NCBI GenBank assembly: GCA_016284265.1
Contig: JAEEOM010000205.1
Location: forward strand, 1 to 45,433
Origin: Bacteroidales bacterium
GTDB taxonomy: Bacteria; Bacteroidota; Bacteroidia; Bacteroidales; UBA932
Direction: 5' to 3'
Length of the DNA stretch: 45,433 nt
In this document: positions 36,665-45,314 of the stretch, piece by piece
Position numbering within the stretch: position 1 is the stretch's first letter
Layout: each line of letters opens with the position of its first letter
The notes under the pieces: generated by a model
The model's database searches: none
What the model was told of the DNA's origin: nothing
The model's input: only the letters and a program-made list of their open reading frames with translations
Position numbers and translations under genes: made by a program

Positions 36665-38761
36665 TTATTTCAGGCCGCGATTCTCCAGCAGACCGTCGAC
36701 TTTGGGATCACGGCCGCGGAAGTTCCGGTACATCACCATTCCCTTGTCGATGCCGCCCGGGGTGAGCACATACTTGCAGAAGCGCTGCGCGACGTCCTGG
36801 TTAAAGATATCGCCCGTTTCCTTGAACGCCTGGAAGGCGTCGCAATCGAGCACCTCAGCCCAGATGTAGCTGTAGTAACCTGCGCTGTAGCCACCGCCGA
36901 TGGAATGGCTGAAATTGGTCACGCTATAGCGCGGGAGGATCTGCTTGGGAATGCCGCGTTCGGCCAGTTTCTTCGTCTGGAATTCCATGACGTCGAAGTT
37001 CGCCGGTACGGAGGTCAGCACGTGGAGGTCCATATCCACATAGGAGGCAGCGAGATACTCGACCGTGGCAAAGCCCTGGCCGTACTTGCCGCTGGCTTCG
37101 ATCTTGTCGACAAGTTCCTGCGGGATCACCTCGCCCGTCTTGTAGTGCTTCGCATAGACTTTCAGCACCTCGGGTTCGAAGGCCCAATGCTCGTTGATCT
37201 GGGAGGGCAGTTCCACGAAGTCGCGCTCGGTACCGCTCACACCACTGTAGTGGACGTTGCGGAAGAAAGAGTGGAGGGCGTGGCCGAACTCGTGGAACAT
37301 GGTCTCCACGTTGTCGAGGGTCTGGAGGGCCGGCTTGTCGCCGGAAGGCAGGGTCATGTTGCAGACATTCGTCACGATGGGCTGCACGCGCTGTGCACCG
37401 TCGTAGGTCTGGCCGCGGAAGCCGCCGCACCAGGCACCGGCTCCTTTGCCGTCACGCGGGAAGTAGTCGCTGTAGAAAATGGCGATCACGTTGCCGTCGC
37501 GGTCAATCACATCCCATGACTTGGCGGTCTTTTCGTACTGCGGATAGTCCTCGGTCCGCTCGTTGAAGGAGAGGCCGTAAAGCTTGTTCGCCACGTAGAA
37601 GATACCTTGCTGCACCTGGTTGATCTCGAGATATTCGGAGACGAGCGCCTCGTCGATGTCGAATTTGGCTTTCTTGGCCTTGTCGAGATAGTACATATAG
37701 TCCCACGGCTGCGGCTCACCCTTGACGCGGTCTTTCTTCATCATGGCCTTGATATCGGCAATTTCTTCGTTGGCCTTCTTCACGGCCGGGGCCCAGATCT
37801 GGTCGAGCAGTGCATAGACATTGGCGGCGTTCTCAGCCATGCGGTCTTTGAGTGACATGGCAGCATAATCGGTGTAACCCATGATGTTGGCGCGTTTCAG
37901 GCGCAACTCGATAATGCGGGCGGCGAGGGCCTTGTTGTCGTACTCGTCGTTGTGGTTGCAACGGTTGTTGTACATTTCGTACACCTGTTTGCGCAAGTTG
38001 CGGTTCTTGCAGTACTGCAGCACGGGGTTGCAGCTGGGGCGCTGCATGTTGAATGCGTATTTACCCTTCTGGCCAATGCGTTCGGCCAGGGCGGCGGCAC
38101 GGTCGATGTTGTCCTGCGACAGTCCCTCGAGCTCTTTCACGGTATCGACGATGACATAGGTATTGTTGGTATCGTGCATCAGGTTCTGGCTGAACTGGAG
38201 CTGCAACTTGGAAAGTTCGAGGTTGATCTTGGCGATCTCCGCCTGCTTGGCGTCGTCGAGCAGGGCACCCCCATTGACATAGCCATCATACGTCTTCTGC
38301 AACAGGCGTTTCTGTTCCTTGTTCAGGTTATACTTATCCTGATGGTCATACACATACTTGACCTTCTCGAAGAGTTTCTTGTTCATCCGCATCTCGTTGC
38401 TGTGCGCAGCAGTGAGCGGGTTCATCTCACGGGCAAAGGCCTGGAGTTCGGGGGTGGAGCTGGCGCTGTTGAGCGAACCCCAGACGGAGCTGGTCTTGGA
38501 CATCAGCTTACCGCTCTTTTCGAGGGCCACGATGACGTTCTCGAAGCTCGGCTCTTCCGGATTGTCCACGATGGCCTGGATTTCCTGCTTGTGCTGCTCC
38601 ATACCCTTGAGCATGCCTTCGCGGAAGTTGTCGATGGTCAGGACCTCGAACGGCGGAATCTCATAGGGGGTCTTGTAACGTTTCTGCAAGAGAGGATTCT
38701 GCGCTCCGGCCGGGCTCAGGAAAGCCAGGGCGAGAACGGCGGTCAGGATTAGTTTCTTCAT
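36665..38761 (-). CDS. M3 family peptidyl-dipeptidase (Dcp-like), exported
   Basis: MKKLILTAVLALAFLSPAGAQ signal; MFHEFGHALHSFFRNVHY. Confidence 0.95.
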   Translation of the reverse strand: MKKLILTAVLALAFLSPAGAQNPLLQKRYKTPYEIPPFEVLTIDNFREGMLKGMEQHKQEIQAIVDNPEEPSFENVIVALEKSGKLMSKTSSVWGSLNSASSTPELQAFAREMNPLTAAHSNEMRMNKKLFEKVKYVYDHQDKYNLNKEQKRLLQKTYDGYVNGGALLDDAKQAEIAKINLELSKLQLQFSQNLMHDTNNTYVIVDTVKELEGLSQDNIDRAAALAERIGQKGKYAFNMQRPSCNPVLQYCKNRNLRKQVYEMYNNRCNHNDEYDNKALAARIIELRLKRANIMGYTDYAAMSLKDRMAENAANVYALLDQIWAPAVKKANEEIADIKAMMKKDRVKGEPQPWDYMYYLDKAKKAKFDIDEALVSEYLEINQVQQGIFYVANKLYGLSFNERTEDYPQYEKTAKSWDVIDRDGNVIAIFYSDYFPRDGKGAGAWCGGFRGQTYDGAQRVQPIVTNVCNMTLPSGDKPALQTLDNVETMFHEFGHALHSFFRNVHYSGVSGTERDFVELPSQINEHWAFEPEVLKVYAKHYKTGEVIPQELVDKIEASGKYGQGFATVEYLAASYVDMDLHVLTSVPANFDVMEFQTKKLAERGIPKQILPRYSVTNFSHSIGGGYSAGYYSYIWAEVLDCDAFQAFKETGDIFNQDVAQRFCKYVLTPGGIDKGMVMYRNFRGRDPKVDGLLENRGLK

Positions 38762-38868
38762 ATTGTTTAACGATTTGAGTTGTTGTCTTCCTACAAAGAT
38801 AGCAAGAAGAATCGGTTTTTCCGACCTCCCGGACACTTTTGACGGATATTTGCTACATTTGTGCTACT

Positions 38869-39318
38869 ATGACACTCGAACAACAAATCCAGGAAGACAT
38901 CAAGGCCGCGATGAAGGCCCACGATGCCGTGGCGATGGCCGCCGTGCGCGCCGTCAAGAATGAAATCCTCCTTTTCAAGACGGCCGAGGGCGGCTCGAAA
39001 GAAGTCTCCGACGCCGACGTGCTGAAAATGATCCAGAAACTCATCAAGCAGCGCAAGGAGACCGCACAAGTTTACGTCGATAACGGACGTCAGGAGTTGG
39101 CCGACAATGAACTGGCCGAAGCGGCTGTGATGGAGCGCTATCTGCCCAAGCAACTCTCGCCGGAAGAACTCGAAGCCCGCATCCGCGAGATTGTAGCCGA
39201 AGTCGGCGCCACCTCGATCCGCGACATGGGCAAGGTGATGGGCGTCGCCTCCAAGCGTCTGGCCGGCGTGGCCGACGGCCGCGCCATCTCTGCCGCCGTC
39301 AAGGCACTGCTGGGCTGA
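38869..39318 (+). CDS. GatB/YqeY domain-containing protein
   Basis: AAVRAVKNEILLFKTAEGG...LIKQRKETAQVYVDNGRQELADNE. Confidence 0.93.
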   Translation: MTLEQQIQEDIKAAMKAHDAVAMAAVRAVKNEILLFKTAEGGSKEVSDADVLKMIQKLIKQRKETAQVYVDNGRQELADNELAEAAVMERYLPKQLSPEELEARIREIVAEVGATSIRDMGKVMGVASKRLAGVADGRAISAAVKALLG

Positions 39319-39344
39319 TGCCGCCGTCATGCCCGGCTCGCCCC

Positions 39345-39376
39345 ATCCGTCATGCCCGGCTTGACCGGGCATCTCC
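39345..39376. repeat. Dispersed GTCATGCCCGGCTTGACCGGGCATCTCC-type palindromic repeat
   Basis: ATGCCCGG CTTGA CCGGGCAT hairpin, with a partial copy (CGTCATGCCCGGCTCG) just upstream at about 39327. Confidence 0.7.
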
Positions 39377-39391
39377 GCACCACCACCCGTT

Positions 39392-39505
39392 GCCATAGAA
39401 TGGCTATATCGCCGCATATCTCCATTCTGTGGCCATCAAACTGGCAGAATCGCCCGATTCCCGGCCATAGAATGGCTATTCTGCCCGAAATCTTCATTCT
39501 GTGGC
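39392..39505. repeat. Two hairpin repeat units (period 71 nt) upstream of the GH3 gene
   Basis: GCCATAGAATGG...CCATTCTGTGGC (39392-39433) and GCCATAGAATGG...CATTCTGTGGC (39463-39505). Confidence 0.75.
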
Positions 39506-39516
39506 TACCATTGATT

Positions 39517-40803
39517 ATGAAGCGACGTCATACCGTACTGATTTCTTTCGTCCTTCTTGTTCTTTCGTTTCTGACATCCGGCTGCGGGAATAGCCAGACC
39601 GGGGTTGTCCGCCACGAGGCGCAGGTCGAAGCCCTGATGCAGCAACTTTCCGTCCGCGAGAAAGTGGCCCAACTCATTATTCTGGAGATCAGCCGGGAGC
39701 CGAGCGACGAGACCGTGGCCCAACAGGATTCGCTGATTCGAGACTACGGTGTGGGCGCACTCATCATCATGCGCGGGCCCATCGAGCCCTTCGTCCAGCG
39801 GATGAACGAACTGCAGTCGATGGCTGCGCTGCCGCTGCTTGTAGCCACCGACGCCGAATGGGGCGCCGCCATGCGCTTCGCAGAGTATCTCCCCTATCCC
39901 CGCCAGCGGATCCTCGGCCGGCTCGAAGGACGCCGGGCAGAGCGGCTGATCTACAAAATGGGCCGCAACGTCGGCCGGGAACTCCGCGACCTGGGCATCT
40001 ATGTCAATTACGCCCCGGTGGCCGACGTCTGTCCCGACCCGTACGATCAATCCGACGGACAACGATCGTTCAGCGGTGACCCGGAAGAAGTAGGCGTCCT
40101 CGCCACTGCCTACATGCACGGTATGCAGGATGAAGGGATCTACGCCTGCGCCAAGCATTATCCCGGCCACGGCGCCACCACCGTCGATTCCCACTACGAG
40201 ATGCCGGTCGTGCAGTTCGACCGTGCCCAACTCGACAGCGTGGGACTGGTTCCCTTTCAGCGGCTGATCGACGAGGGCGTCGCCATGATCATGGTGGCCC
40301 ACATGAGCATTCCGGCCATCGATTCCACCGGCGTTCCCATGTCGATTTCGGATCCCTGCATGAACGGGCTGTTGCGGGAAGAACAGGGATTCCAAGGCAT
40401 GGTCATCACGGACGCCGTCGGCATGCAGGGCGTCGCGGCAGGCCGCACTCCGCTCGAAGTCAACACTGCTGTCTATCGCGCCGGTGCCGACATGATCCTG
40501 ATGCCCGACGAAGTGGCCCTCACCATCGATGCCATCACCGACTCCATCGCTACTGGCGCCTGGCCGCTGGAAGAGCTCGATGCCAAAGTCCGTCGTGTCC
40601 TGACACTCAAAGCCCGTGCCGGCTTCTTCGACAAAGACTTCAACCCGCAGGTCCGCGACCTTGACCAGAAGATCGCAGCCGCCCGGAAGCGCGACGCCAT
40701 GCTCCAGGGCCGCATTGACCGCGCCCTCTCCCGTTCCTCAAAGCCATACATCGAACCCGTCGGCGGTGACCGCACGCTGGTGCTGGACAAGGGCGGCCGT
40801 TAG
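39517..40803 (+). CDS. Glycoside hydrolase family 3 (beta-N-acetylhexosaminidase-like) lipoprotein
   Basis: Lipobox FLTSGCG; YVNYAPVADVCPDP; KHYPGHGATTVDSHYEMP; ITDAVGMQGV. Confidence 0.9.
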   Translation: MKRRHTVLISFVLLVLSFLTSGCGNSQTGVVRHEAQVEALMQQLSVREKVAQLIILEISREPSDETVAQQDSLIRDYGVGALIIMRGPIEPFVQRMNELQSMAALPLLVATDAEWGAAMRFAEYLPYPRQRILGRLEGRRAERLIYKMGRNVGRELRDLGIYVNYAPVADVCPDPYDQSDGQRSFSGDPEEVGVLATAYMHGMQDEGIYACAKHYPGHGATTVDSHYEMPVVQFDRAQLDSVGLVPFQRLIDEGVAMIMVAHMSIPAIDSTGVPMSISDPCMNGLLREEQGFQGMVITDAVGMQGVAAGRTPLEVNTAVYRAGADMILMPDEVALTIDAITDSIATGAWPLEELDAKVRRVLTLKARAGFFDKDFNPQVRDLDQKIAAARKRDAMLQGRIDRALSRSSKPYIEPVGGDRTLVLDKGGR

Positions 40804-40865
40804 CGGTGTGGAAATCTTGGGGATATCTATTTTCCTCAGGAACGTGAATATTACCGCACAAGCCT

Positions 40866-40873
40866 TATCTTTG
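40866..40873 (+). promoter_or_regulatory. Promoter -7 element for the PRTase-codB operon
   Basis: TATCTTTG about 30 nt upstream of the ATG at 40903. Confidence 0.5.
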
Positions 40874-40902
40874 TATCCCGGTTCAATCTAATCGGGATTT
40901 CA

Positions 40903-41988
40903 ATGATCACAACTTTAGATGGCACAAGCCTGCGGTCTGCAGGCCTGCCGGGCGACACGAGCCTGTACGAACTGCATGTTCCGCAGATGCGTAACCGCTA
41001 CTATCTGCTCAGCGGCCCCGGCAGCCGCGCCATGGAAGCCTTTCCGGAAATCGTCGGATTTCCTTGCTATACCGCCCTCCTCGATGAAATGGTCGACGCC
41101 TTCCGTTTCCTTCGTTCCAACGGATTGGGGGAAGAACTCGACATCCTCACCATCCTCCGCGGCGGGCTCAACTATCCCCTGGAAGAGGCGGCGTTCCGCT
41201 GTGGAATGCGTGTGCGCAACATGCATTTCGTCTCGTGTGAACGGGTCGCTGAAAACCACGTCATCAAGGGACTGAGAATCAAATACGACAAGATCTACAC
41301 CACGCGGGGCCGCGTGCTGGCAGTCGGCGACATCCTGGCCACAGGCGACACTTTCCGCTACTGTTTCGAGCATTTGATGCGGAAGTTCCTGCAGGAAGGG
41401 GGCAGCATCCGCCGAATTGTCTTCTTCACAATCGGCGGCACGCGGGCTTTCCGGCTCATGGAAGACCTTTCTGCGAAACTCAACGCCATTTTTGCCGGGT
41501 TCGAAGGGATTGACTGCTTCTTTTTCGAGGGCGCCTTCACGGTTTACGAGGATCAGGGAGTGAGCGGCATCAATCATCCGGATATCGATTTCGGTTGGAA
41601 GAATGGCGTCGTGACGCCGGAATTCCGCCGGTTCATCGTGCAGGAAAATCCCGAGGCCCTGCTTGAGAAATGCATCATCTACGACGGGGGCGCCCGCCGG
41701 TATCAGCTCCCTGTGCACTTTGATGAAGTACTGGAGTATTGGGAAGGCATCCGGAAACGGGCCGATCGTATCGACATCCGTGCGCTGCTGGAGGAAAAGC
41801 TCGGTTATGCCGGTCCGGTGGAATTCGAAGACTGGCTGGATATCACGCACCTGTGCGGCATCAAAGGCCTGGAGTCACTCTGGAAAGACGAACAGGCACT
41901 GCTCCAGCGCGACATCGACCTGAAGGCGCTCGCTGACCGACGTATCGCATCGATCAATCATCTAAAGCAAGAATATGAAAAAGACTGA
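40903..41988 (+). CDS. Phosphoribosyltransferase-domain protein of unknown specificity
   Basis: 361 aa; PRTase-type loop RGRVLAVGDILATGDTFRYC and upstream LTILRGGLNYPLEEAAFR. Confidence 0.7.
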   Translation: MITTLDGTSLRSAGLPGDTSLYELHVPQMRNRYYLLSGPGSRAMEAFPEIVGFPCYTALLDEMVDAFRFLRSNGLGEELDILTILRGGLNYPLEEAAFRCGMRVRNMHFVSCERVAENHVIKGLRIKYDKIYTTRGRVLAVGDILATGDTFRYCFEHLMRKFLQEGGSIRRIVFFTIGGTRAFRLMEDLSAKLNAIFAGFEGIDCFFFEGAFTVYEDQGVSGINHPDIDFGWKNGVVTPEFRRFIVQENPEALLEKCIIYDGGARRYQLPVHFDEVLEYWEGIRKRADRIDIRALLEEKLGYAGPVEFEDWLDITHLCGIKGLESLWKDEQALLQRDIDLKALADRRIASINHLKQEYEKD

Positions 41989-43219
41989 CGTTGACTACAC
42001 CGACCGCGCGGTGGACCGTGCCGGACGGAAATCGAACCTGAGCATGTTCATGGTGATGCTCGGCTTCACCTTCTTCTCCGCCAGCATGTGGGTGGGCCAG
42101 CAACTGGCCGCCGGACTCGACTGGTGGGGCTTTGTGTGGGCCCTCCTCCTGGGCGGTCTCATCCTGGCCGCCTACACCGGCTCCCTGGGTTTCATCGGCG
42201 CAGAGAGCGGTCTCTCGCTCGACATGCTCGCCCGTCGCAGTTTCGGCACCAAGGGCAGCTACCTGCCCAGCGCGATGATCAGCTTCACGCAGATTGGCTG
42301 GTTCGGCGTGGGCCTGGCCATGTTCGCCATCCCCGTAGCCAAGGAGTTGATGGGTCTCGACGTAACACCCGACCACATGCCCTGGCAGGGTTACCTGTTG
42401 GTAGCCATCGCCGGCGTGCTGATGACGGCCAGTGCTTACTACGGCATCAAAAGCTTGACCATCATCAGCTACATCGCCGTCCCTGCCGTGGCCATTCTCG
42501 GTACGGTGGCTATGATTCTGGCAGTCAAGCGCGGTGATATGGGACTTGTGGAGCAGTTTGCGCAAGGTACCAAGGACCTGGGTATCATCGCGGGTGCAGG
42601 CCTGGTGGTCGGCAGTTTCGTCTCCGGCGGTACGGCGACGCCCAACTTCACCCGCTTCGCCAAGAACGCACGCGTCGGCCTGTGGACGACGGTCATCGCT
42701 TTCTTTATCGGCAACTCGCTGATGTTCCTCTTCGGTGCAGTCTCCAGCATCTACGTGGGCGGTAACGATATCTTTGAGGTGATGCTCAACCTCAACCTTT
42801 TCTACCTCGCCGTCCTGGTGCTCGGCCTCAACATCTGGACCACAAACGACAACGCGCTTTACTCAGGCGGTCTGGGTCTGTCGAATATTTTTGGATTCTC
42901 GAAGAAGACGATGGTCATCATCTCAGGCATCATCGGCACCCTCGCGGCCGTCTGGCTCTACTGGAATTTCTGCGGCTGGCTCAACGTACTCAACTGCACC
43001 CTCCCGCCGGTGGGCATCATCTTGATTCTCCATTACTTCATGAACCGCAAGGCCTATGCTGACGGAACCGTCCCGGAAAAGACAGTGAACTGGTGGGCCG
43101 TCGCCGGCGTGGTGATCGGCGCCGTCGTCGCCAACCTCGTGAAATGGGGATTCCCCGCCATCAACGGCATGGTCGTCGCCGCCATCTGCTTCCTGATCGG
43201 GCAGAAGGTGCAGAAATAA
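41975..43219 (+). CDS. codB: Cytosine permease (NCS1 family)
   Basis: GWFGVGLAMFAIPVAKEL; GGTATPNFTRFAKNARVG; TTNDNALYSGGLGLSNI. Confidence 0.92.
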   Translation: MKKTDVDYTDRAVDRAGRKSNLSMFMVMLGFTFFSASMWVGQQLAAGLDWWGFVWALLLGGLILAAYTGSLGFIGAESGLSLDMLARRSFGTKGSYLPSAMISFTQIGWFGVGLAMFAIPVAKELMGLDVTPDHMPWQGYLLVAIAGVLMTASAYYGIKSLTIISYIAVPAVAILGTVAMILAVKRGDMGLVEQFAQGTKDLGIIAGAGLVVGSFVSGGTATPNFTRFAKNARVGLWTTVIAFFIGNSLMFLFGAVSSIYVGGNDIFEVMLNLNLFYLAVLVLGLNIWTTNDNALYSGGLGLSNIFGFSKKTMVIISGIIGTLAAVWLYWNFCGWLNVLNCTLPPVGIILILHYFMNRKAYADGTVPEKTVNWWAVAGVVIGAVVANLVKWGFPAINGMVVAAICFLIGQKVQK

Positions 43220-43235
43220 ACCTCTACGTGCGACC

Positions 43236-43317
43236 GATGTCCCTGATTTGGGACATCAATCGCAAAAAACCGTGATAATGTCGCCGATGTCCATGTTTTT
43301 AGGACATCGGCGACATT
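43236..43317. repeat. Two-hairpin repeat, copy 1
   Basis: GATGTCCC TGATTT GGGACATC plus AATGTCGCCGATGTCC ATGTTTTTA GGACATCGGCGACATT. Confidence 0.85.
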
Positions 43318-43481
43318 TGCGTTATTGGTGAAGCATCGGAGAAAGGCAGAAAGAAAGGAATCAACGTATAAAATTCGGTGGGCAAGCTTGGGCAGTAATC
43401 CCATTTTTCGGACGCGAAACCGATGATTCATCTATCTCGTCCGTTTCGCGGCCAGAAAACAAGGGGAAAAGCGTAAAATGC

Positions 43482-43525
43482 GGCTGCGAAACGGATCAAG
43501 CGGCGCCCTCATCCGCGTCGCAGCC
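43482..43525. repeat. Imperfect hairpin in non-coding block
   Basis: GGCTGCGAAACGGAT ... ATCCGCGTCGCAGCC. Confidence 0.6.
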
Positions 43526-43692
43526 AAGCAAGCAGCGCAAAACCTGCTGGAGCAAATACAGCCGAGGCGAATCAATACGTCAGCGGCCAGAAGCAAAGCT
43601 CATGGACGGAGTCAGAATGAGGATCAGCGAAATAACGCTAACTCAAACTCCGAAGCATTTCTCGCTGACTTCAGGTACCCCTTTCGGCCGAA

Positions 43693-43760
43693 CGGTTATC
43701 CTCGGCCGGGCCCGGGAGCCCCTTCTCAGGCTCCTGCGGGCCCGGACGGGAGATAACCGC
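43693..43760 (+). repeat. Inverted-repeat element E1
   Basis: CGGTTATCCTCGGCCGGGCCCGGGAGCCCCTTCTCAGGCTCCTGCGGGCCCGGACGGGAGATAACCG; inverted partner at 44781-44850. Confidence 0.75.
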
Positions 43761-43820
43761 CTCAGCCAAGAGCGGTCTGACCAGCAAATCGCCCCCCTCA
43801 AACAACCACTGACAGATTTC

Positions 43821-43894
43821 GCGGTTATCCTTGACAGCGCCAGTCCGGACCCCCGAACTCCACGGGGCCCGGTGTGCTGGCAGGAGATAACCGC
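43821..43894 (+). repeat. Inverted-repeat element E2
   Basis: GCGGTTATCCTTGACAGC ... TGCTGGCAGGAGATAACCGCC; inverted partner at 44614-44721. Confidence 0.75.
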
Positions 43895-44440
43895 CCTACA
43901 CCCCAGACAATGCCCAAGACATTCGTCACTTGGCGAGCCCGATAAAGTGCTATCTATCGATGGTCAGATCACGAGACAACGGGCTTGGCCTTTTCGTAAA
44001 CTGGCCCAAGCCCGGTAAAGGGCGGCTAGCCATAGCTAGATCGGTGAATAATCCGGCTCGGGACGGGAAAAAACCAGTGCGAGCCGGGGGGAGGGTAACC
44101 CAGTGGTGACAGGACAAGGGATGATCCGGATCGGGACTGACGTAAGTCTATAAGAACGGGGTGTACAAACAGGATGTACCACCGCGAGCCCGAGAAGAGC
44201 CGGCCAGACAGTGGCAGGATTGCGAATCACCAGGCTCGTGACAGCCAGTCAAAGTGTCCGCAGCATATAGGCCCTCGACTTTGATTATTTAGGCTTCATC
44301 TGAGTATACCCACCTTGGGAAAGCCAGTGTCAGGAACAGATATGCGATATATAGCATCTGGACAGCCCTGAGTGAGGACACTTTGGCGGAAACCAATTCC
44401 ACACCAGGGTCGTTTTCCACCATAAGCGGATAGCCCAGAT

Positions 44441-44533
44441 TCGTGGCGTGGCGCTCCTAGAGCTTCTGGGCTCGTGGAGTGGCGTCCCTAGGGCTTCTGG
44501 AATCGTGGCGTGGCACCCCGGGGACTTCTAGCC
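44441..44533 (+). repeat. Three tandem 31-bp imperfect repeats
   Basis: TCGTGGCGTGGCGCTCCTAGAGCTTCTGGGC / TCGTGGAGTGGCGTCCCTAGGGCTTCTGGAA / TCGTGGCGTGGCACCCCGGGGACTTCTAGCC. Confidence 0.75.
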
Positions 44534-44613
44534 CCATGCGGTGGTCTTCCGGGGAGCTTGCCCGAACTGGCGAAGTGGCGGCGTTAACGGGGGAGATTCG
44601 GTGGAAGATGAGG

Positions 44614-44721
44614 GCGGTTATCTCCTGCCAGCACGCTGGCCCTCGGCTTGACGCCCGAGGGCCAAGTACCGGTCCCGGGCAAAAGCCCGGGAACCGGGCG
44701 TTGGCTGTCAAGGATAACCGC
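44614..44721 (-). repeat. Inverted-repeat element E3 (inverted relative to E2)
   Basis: Reverse complement shares GCGGTTATCCTTGACAGC and GTGCTGGCAGGAGATAACCGCC with E2. Confidence 0.75.
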
Positions 44722-44780
44722 GTTGATAATCAGTTCCGGCTGACGGGAGTGATTGAGGTGGTTGTCAGTGCGTAGGCGAA

Positions 44781-44850
44781 GCGGGTTTTCTCCCGTCCAG
44801 GCCCGCAGGAGCCTGAGGAGGGGCTCCCGGGCCTGGCCGAGGAAAACCCC
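44781..44850 (-). repeat. Inverted-repeat element E4 (inverted relative to E1)
   Basis: Reverse complement TCCTCGGCCAGGCCCGGGAGCCCCTCCTCAGGCTCCTGCGGGCCTGGACGGGAGA closely matches E1. Confidence 0.75.
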
Positions 44851-45199
44851 AAGCGCCGCTCGATGGGAAAAACCGGCCTCTCGAAAGGGAAAGGCCGCGA
44901 GTCTGGGTGGTGAGTAGGAACGGGCGATTCACTCACCGAGAGGGTATCGAACTCTTCGGAAAACCGCTGCAGATGCGTCCAATGAAAGCAAAGTTTTGCT
45001 GCCAGTCATGGACGCTGCAACCACGCAACCATGAAACAGCTCGTTCCTCTTCCGAGCGTCCTGTATGGCTGCGTAGGAACGGAATCTCCGCCCAAACCAC
45101 CATCGCTGGCTATGGTCGATATGAACGGACACGCCGACAAAAAGGAGCAGGCCAACTCTGTCCACTGTGTAAGGGAGTAATACTTCAACACCTGAGGCT

Positions 45200-45282
45200 G
45201 ATGTCCCTAAATCGGGGACATCAACTGCAAATCACTGAGATAATGTCGCCGATGTCCCGAAAACCTGGACATCGGCGACATT
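45200..45282. repeat. Two-hairpin repeat, copy 2
   Basis: GATGTCCC TAAATCG GGGACATC plus AATGTCGCCGATGTCC CGAAAACCT GGACATCGGCGACATT; same stems as 43236-43317 with different loops. Confidence 0.85.
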
Positions 45283-45314
45283 ACAAAAAAAAGAGGGTAA
45301 CCGCGGGTGACATG

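Noticed and set aside
21766-38761. Two M3 peptidases as a recent duplication
   Set aside because: The two proteins share motifs but are clearly diverged in sequence (one exported with a signal peptide, one without), so they are ordinary paralogues.
38791-39417. Minus-strand ORF with MPGQAGHDG...PGMTAA
   Set aside because: Typical spurious translation of GTCATGCCCGGCTTGACCGGGCAT palindromic repeats.
40918-40936. TGGCACAAGCCTGCGG resembling a sigma-54 promoter
   Set aside because: The -12 element is off-register and the site is within the PRTase coding sequence.
43821-43894. Integron attC site
   Set aside because: Terminal sequences GCGGTTATC/GATAACCGC do not match the RYYYAAC/GTTRRRY core-site pattern and no integrase is present.
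44080-44260. Possible group II intron (GTGCG-like start, GACGTAAGTC, AAGAACGGGG segments)
   Set aside because: No reverse transcriptase/maturase ORF and no recognisable domain V hairpin could be identified by eye; left as an open possibility to test with an intron covariance model.
44441-44533. 31-bp repeats as a CRISPR array
   Set aside because: Units are directly contiguous and diverged with no unique spacers; no cas genes in the window.
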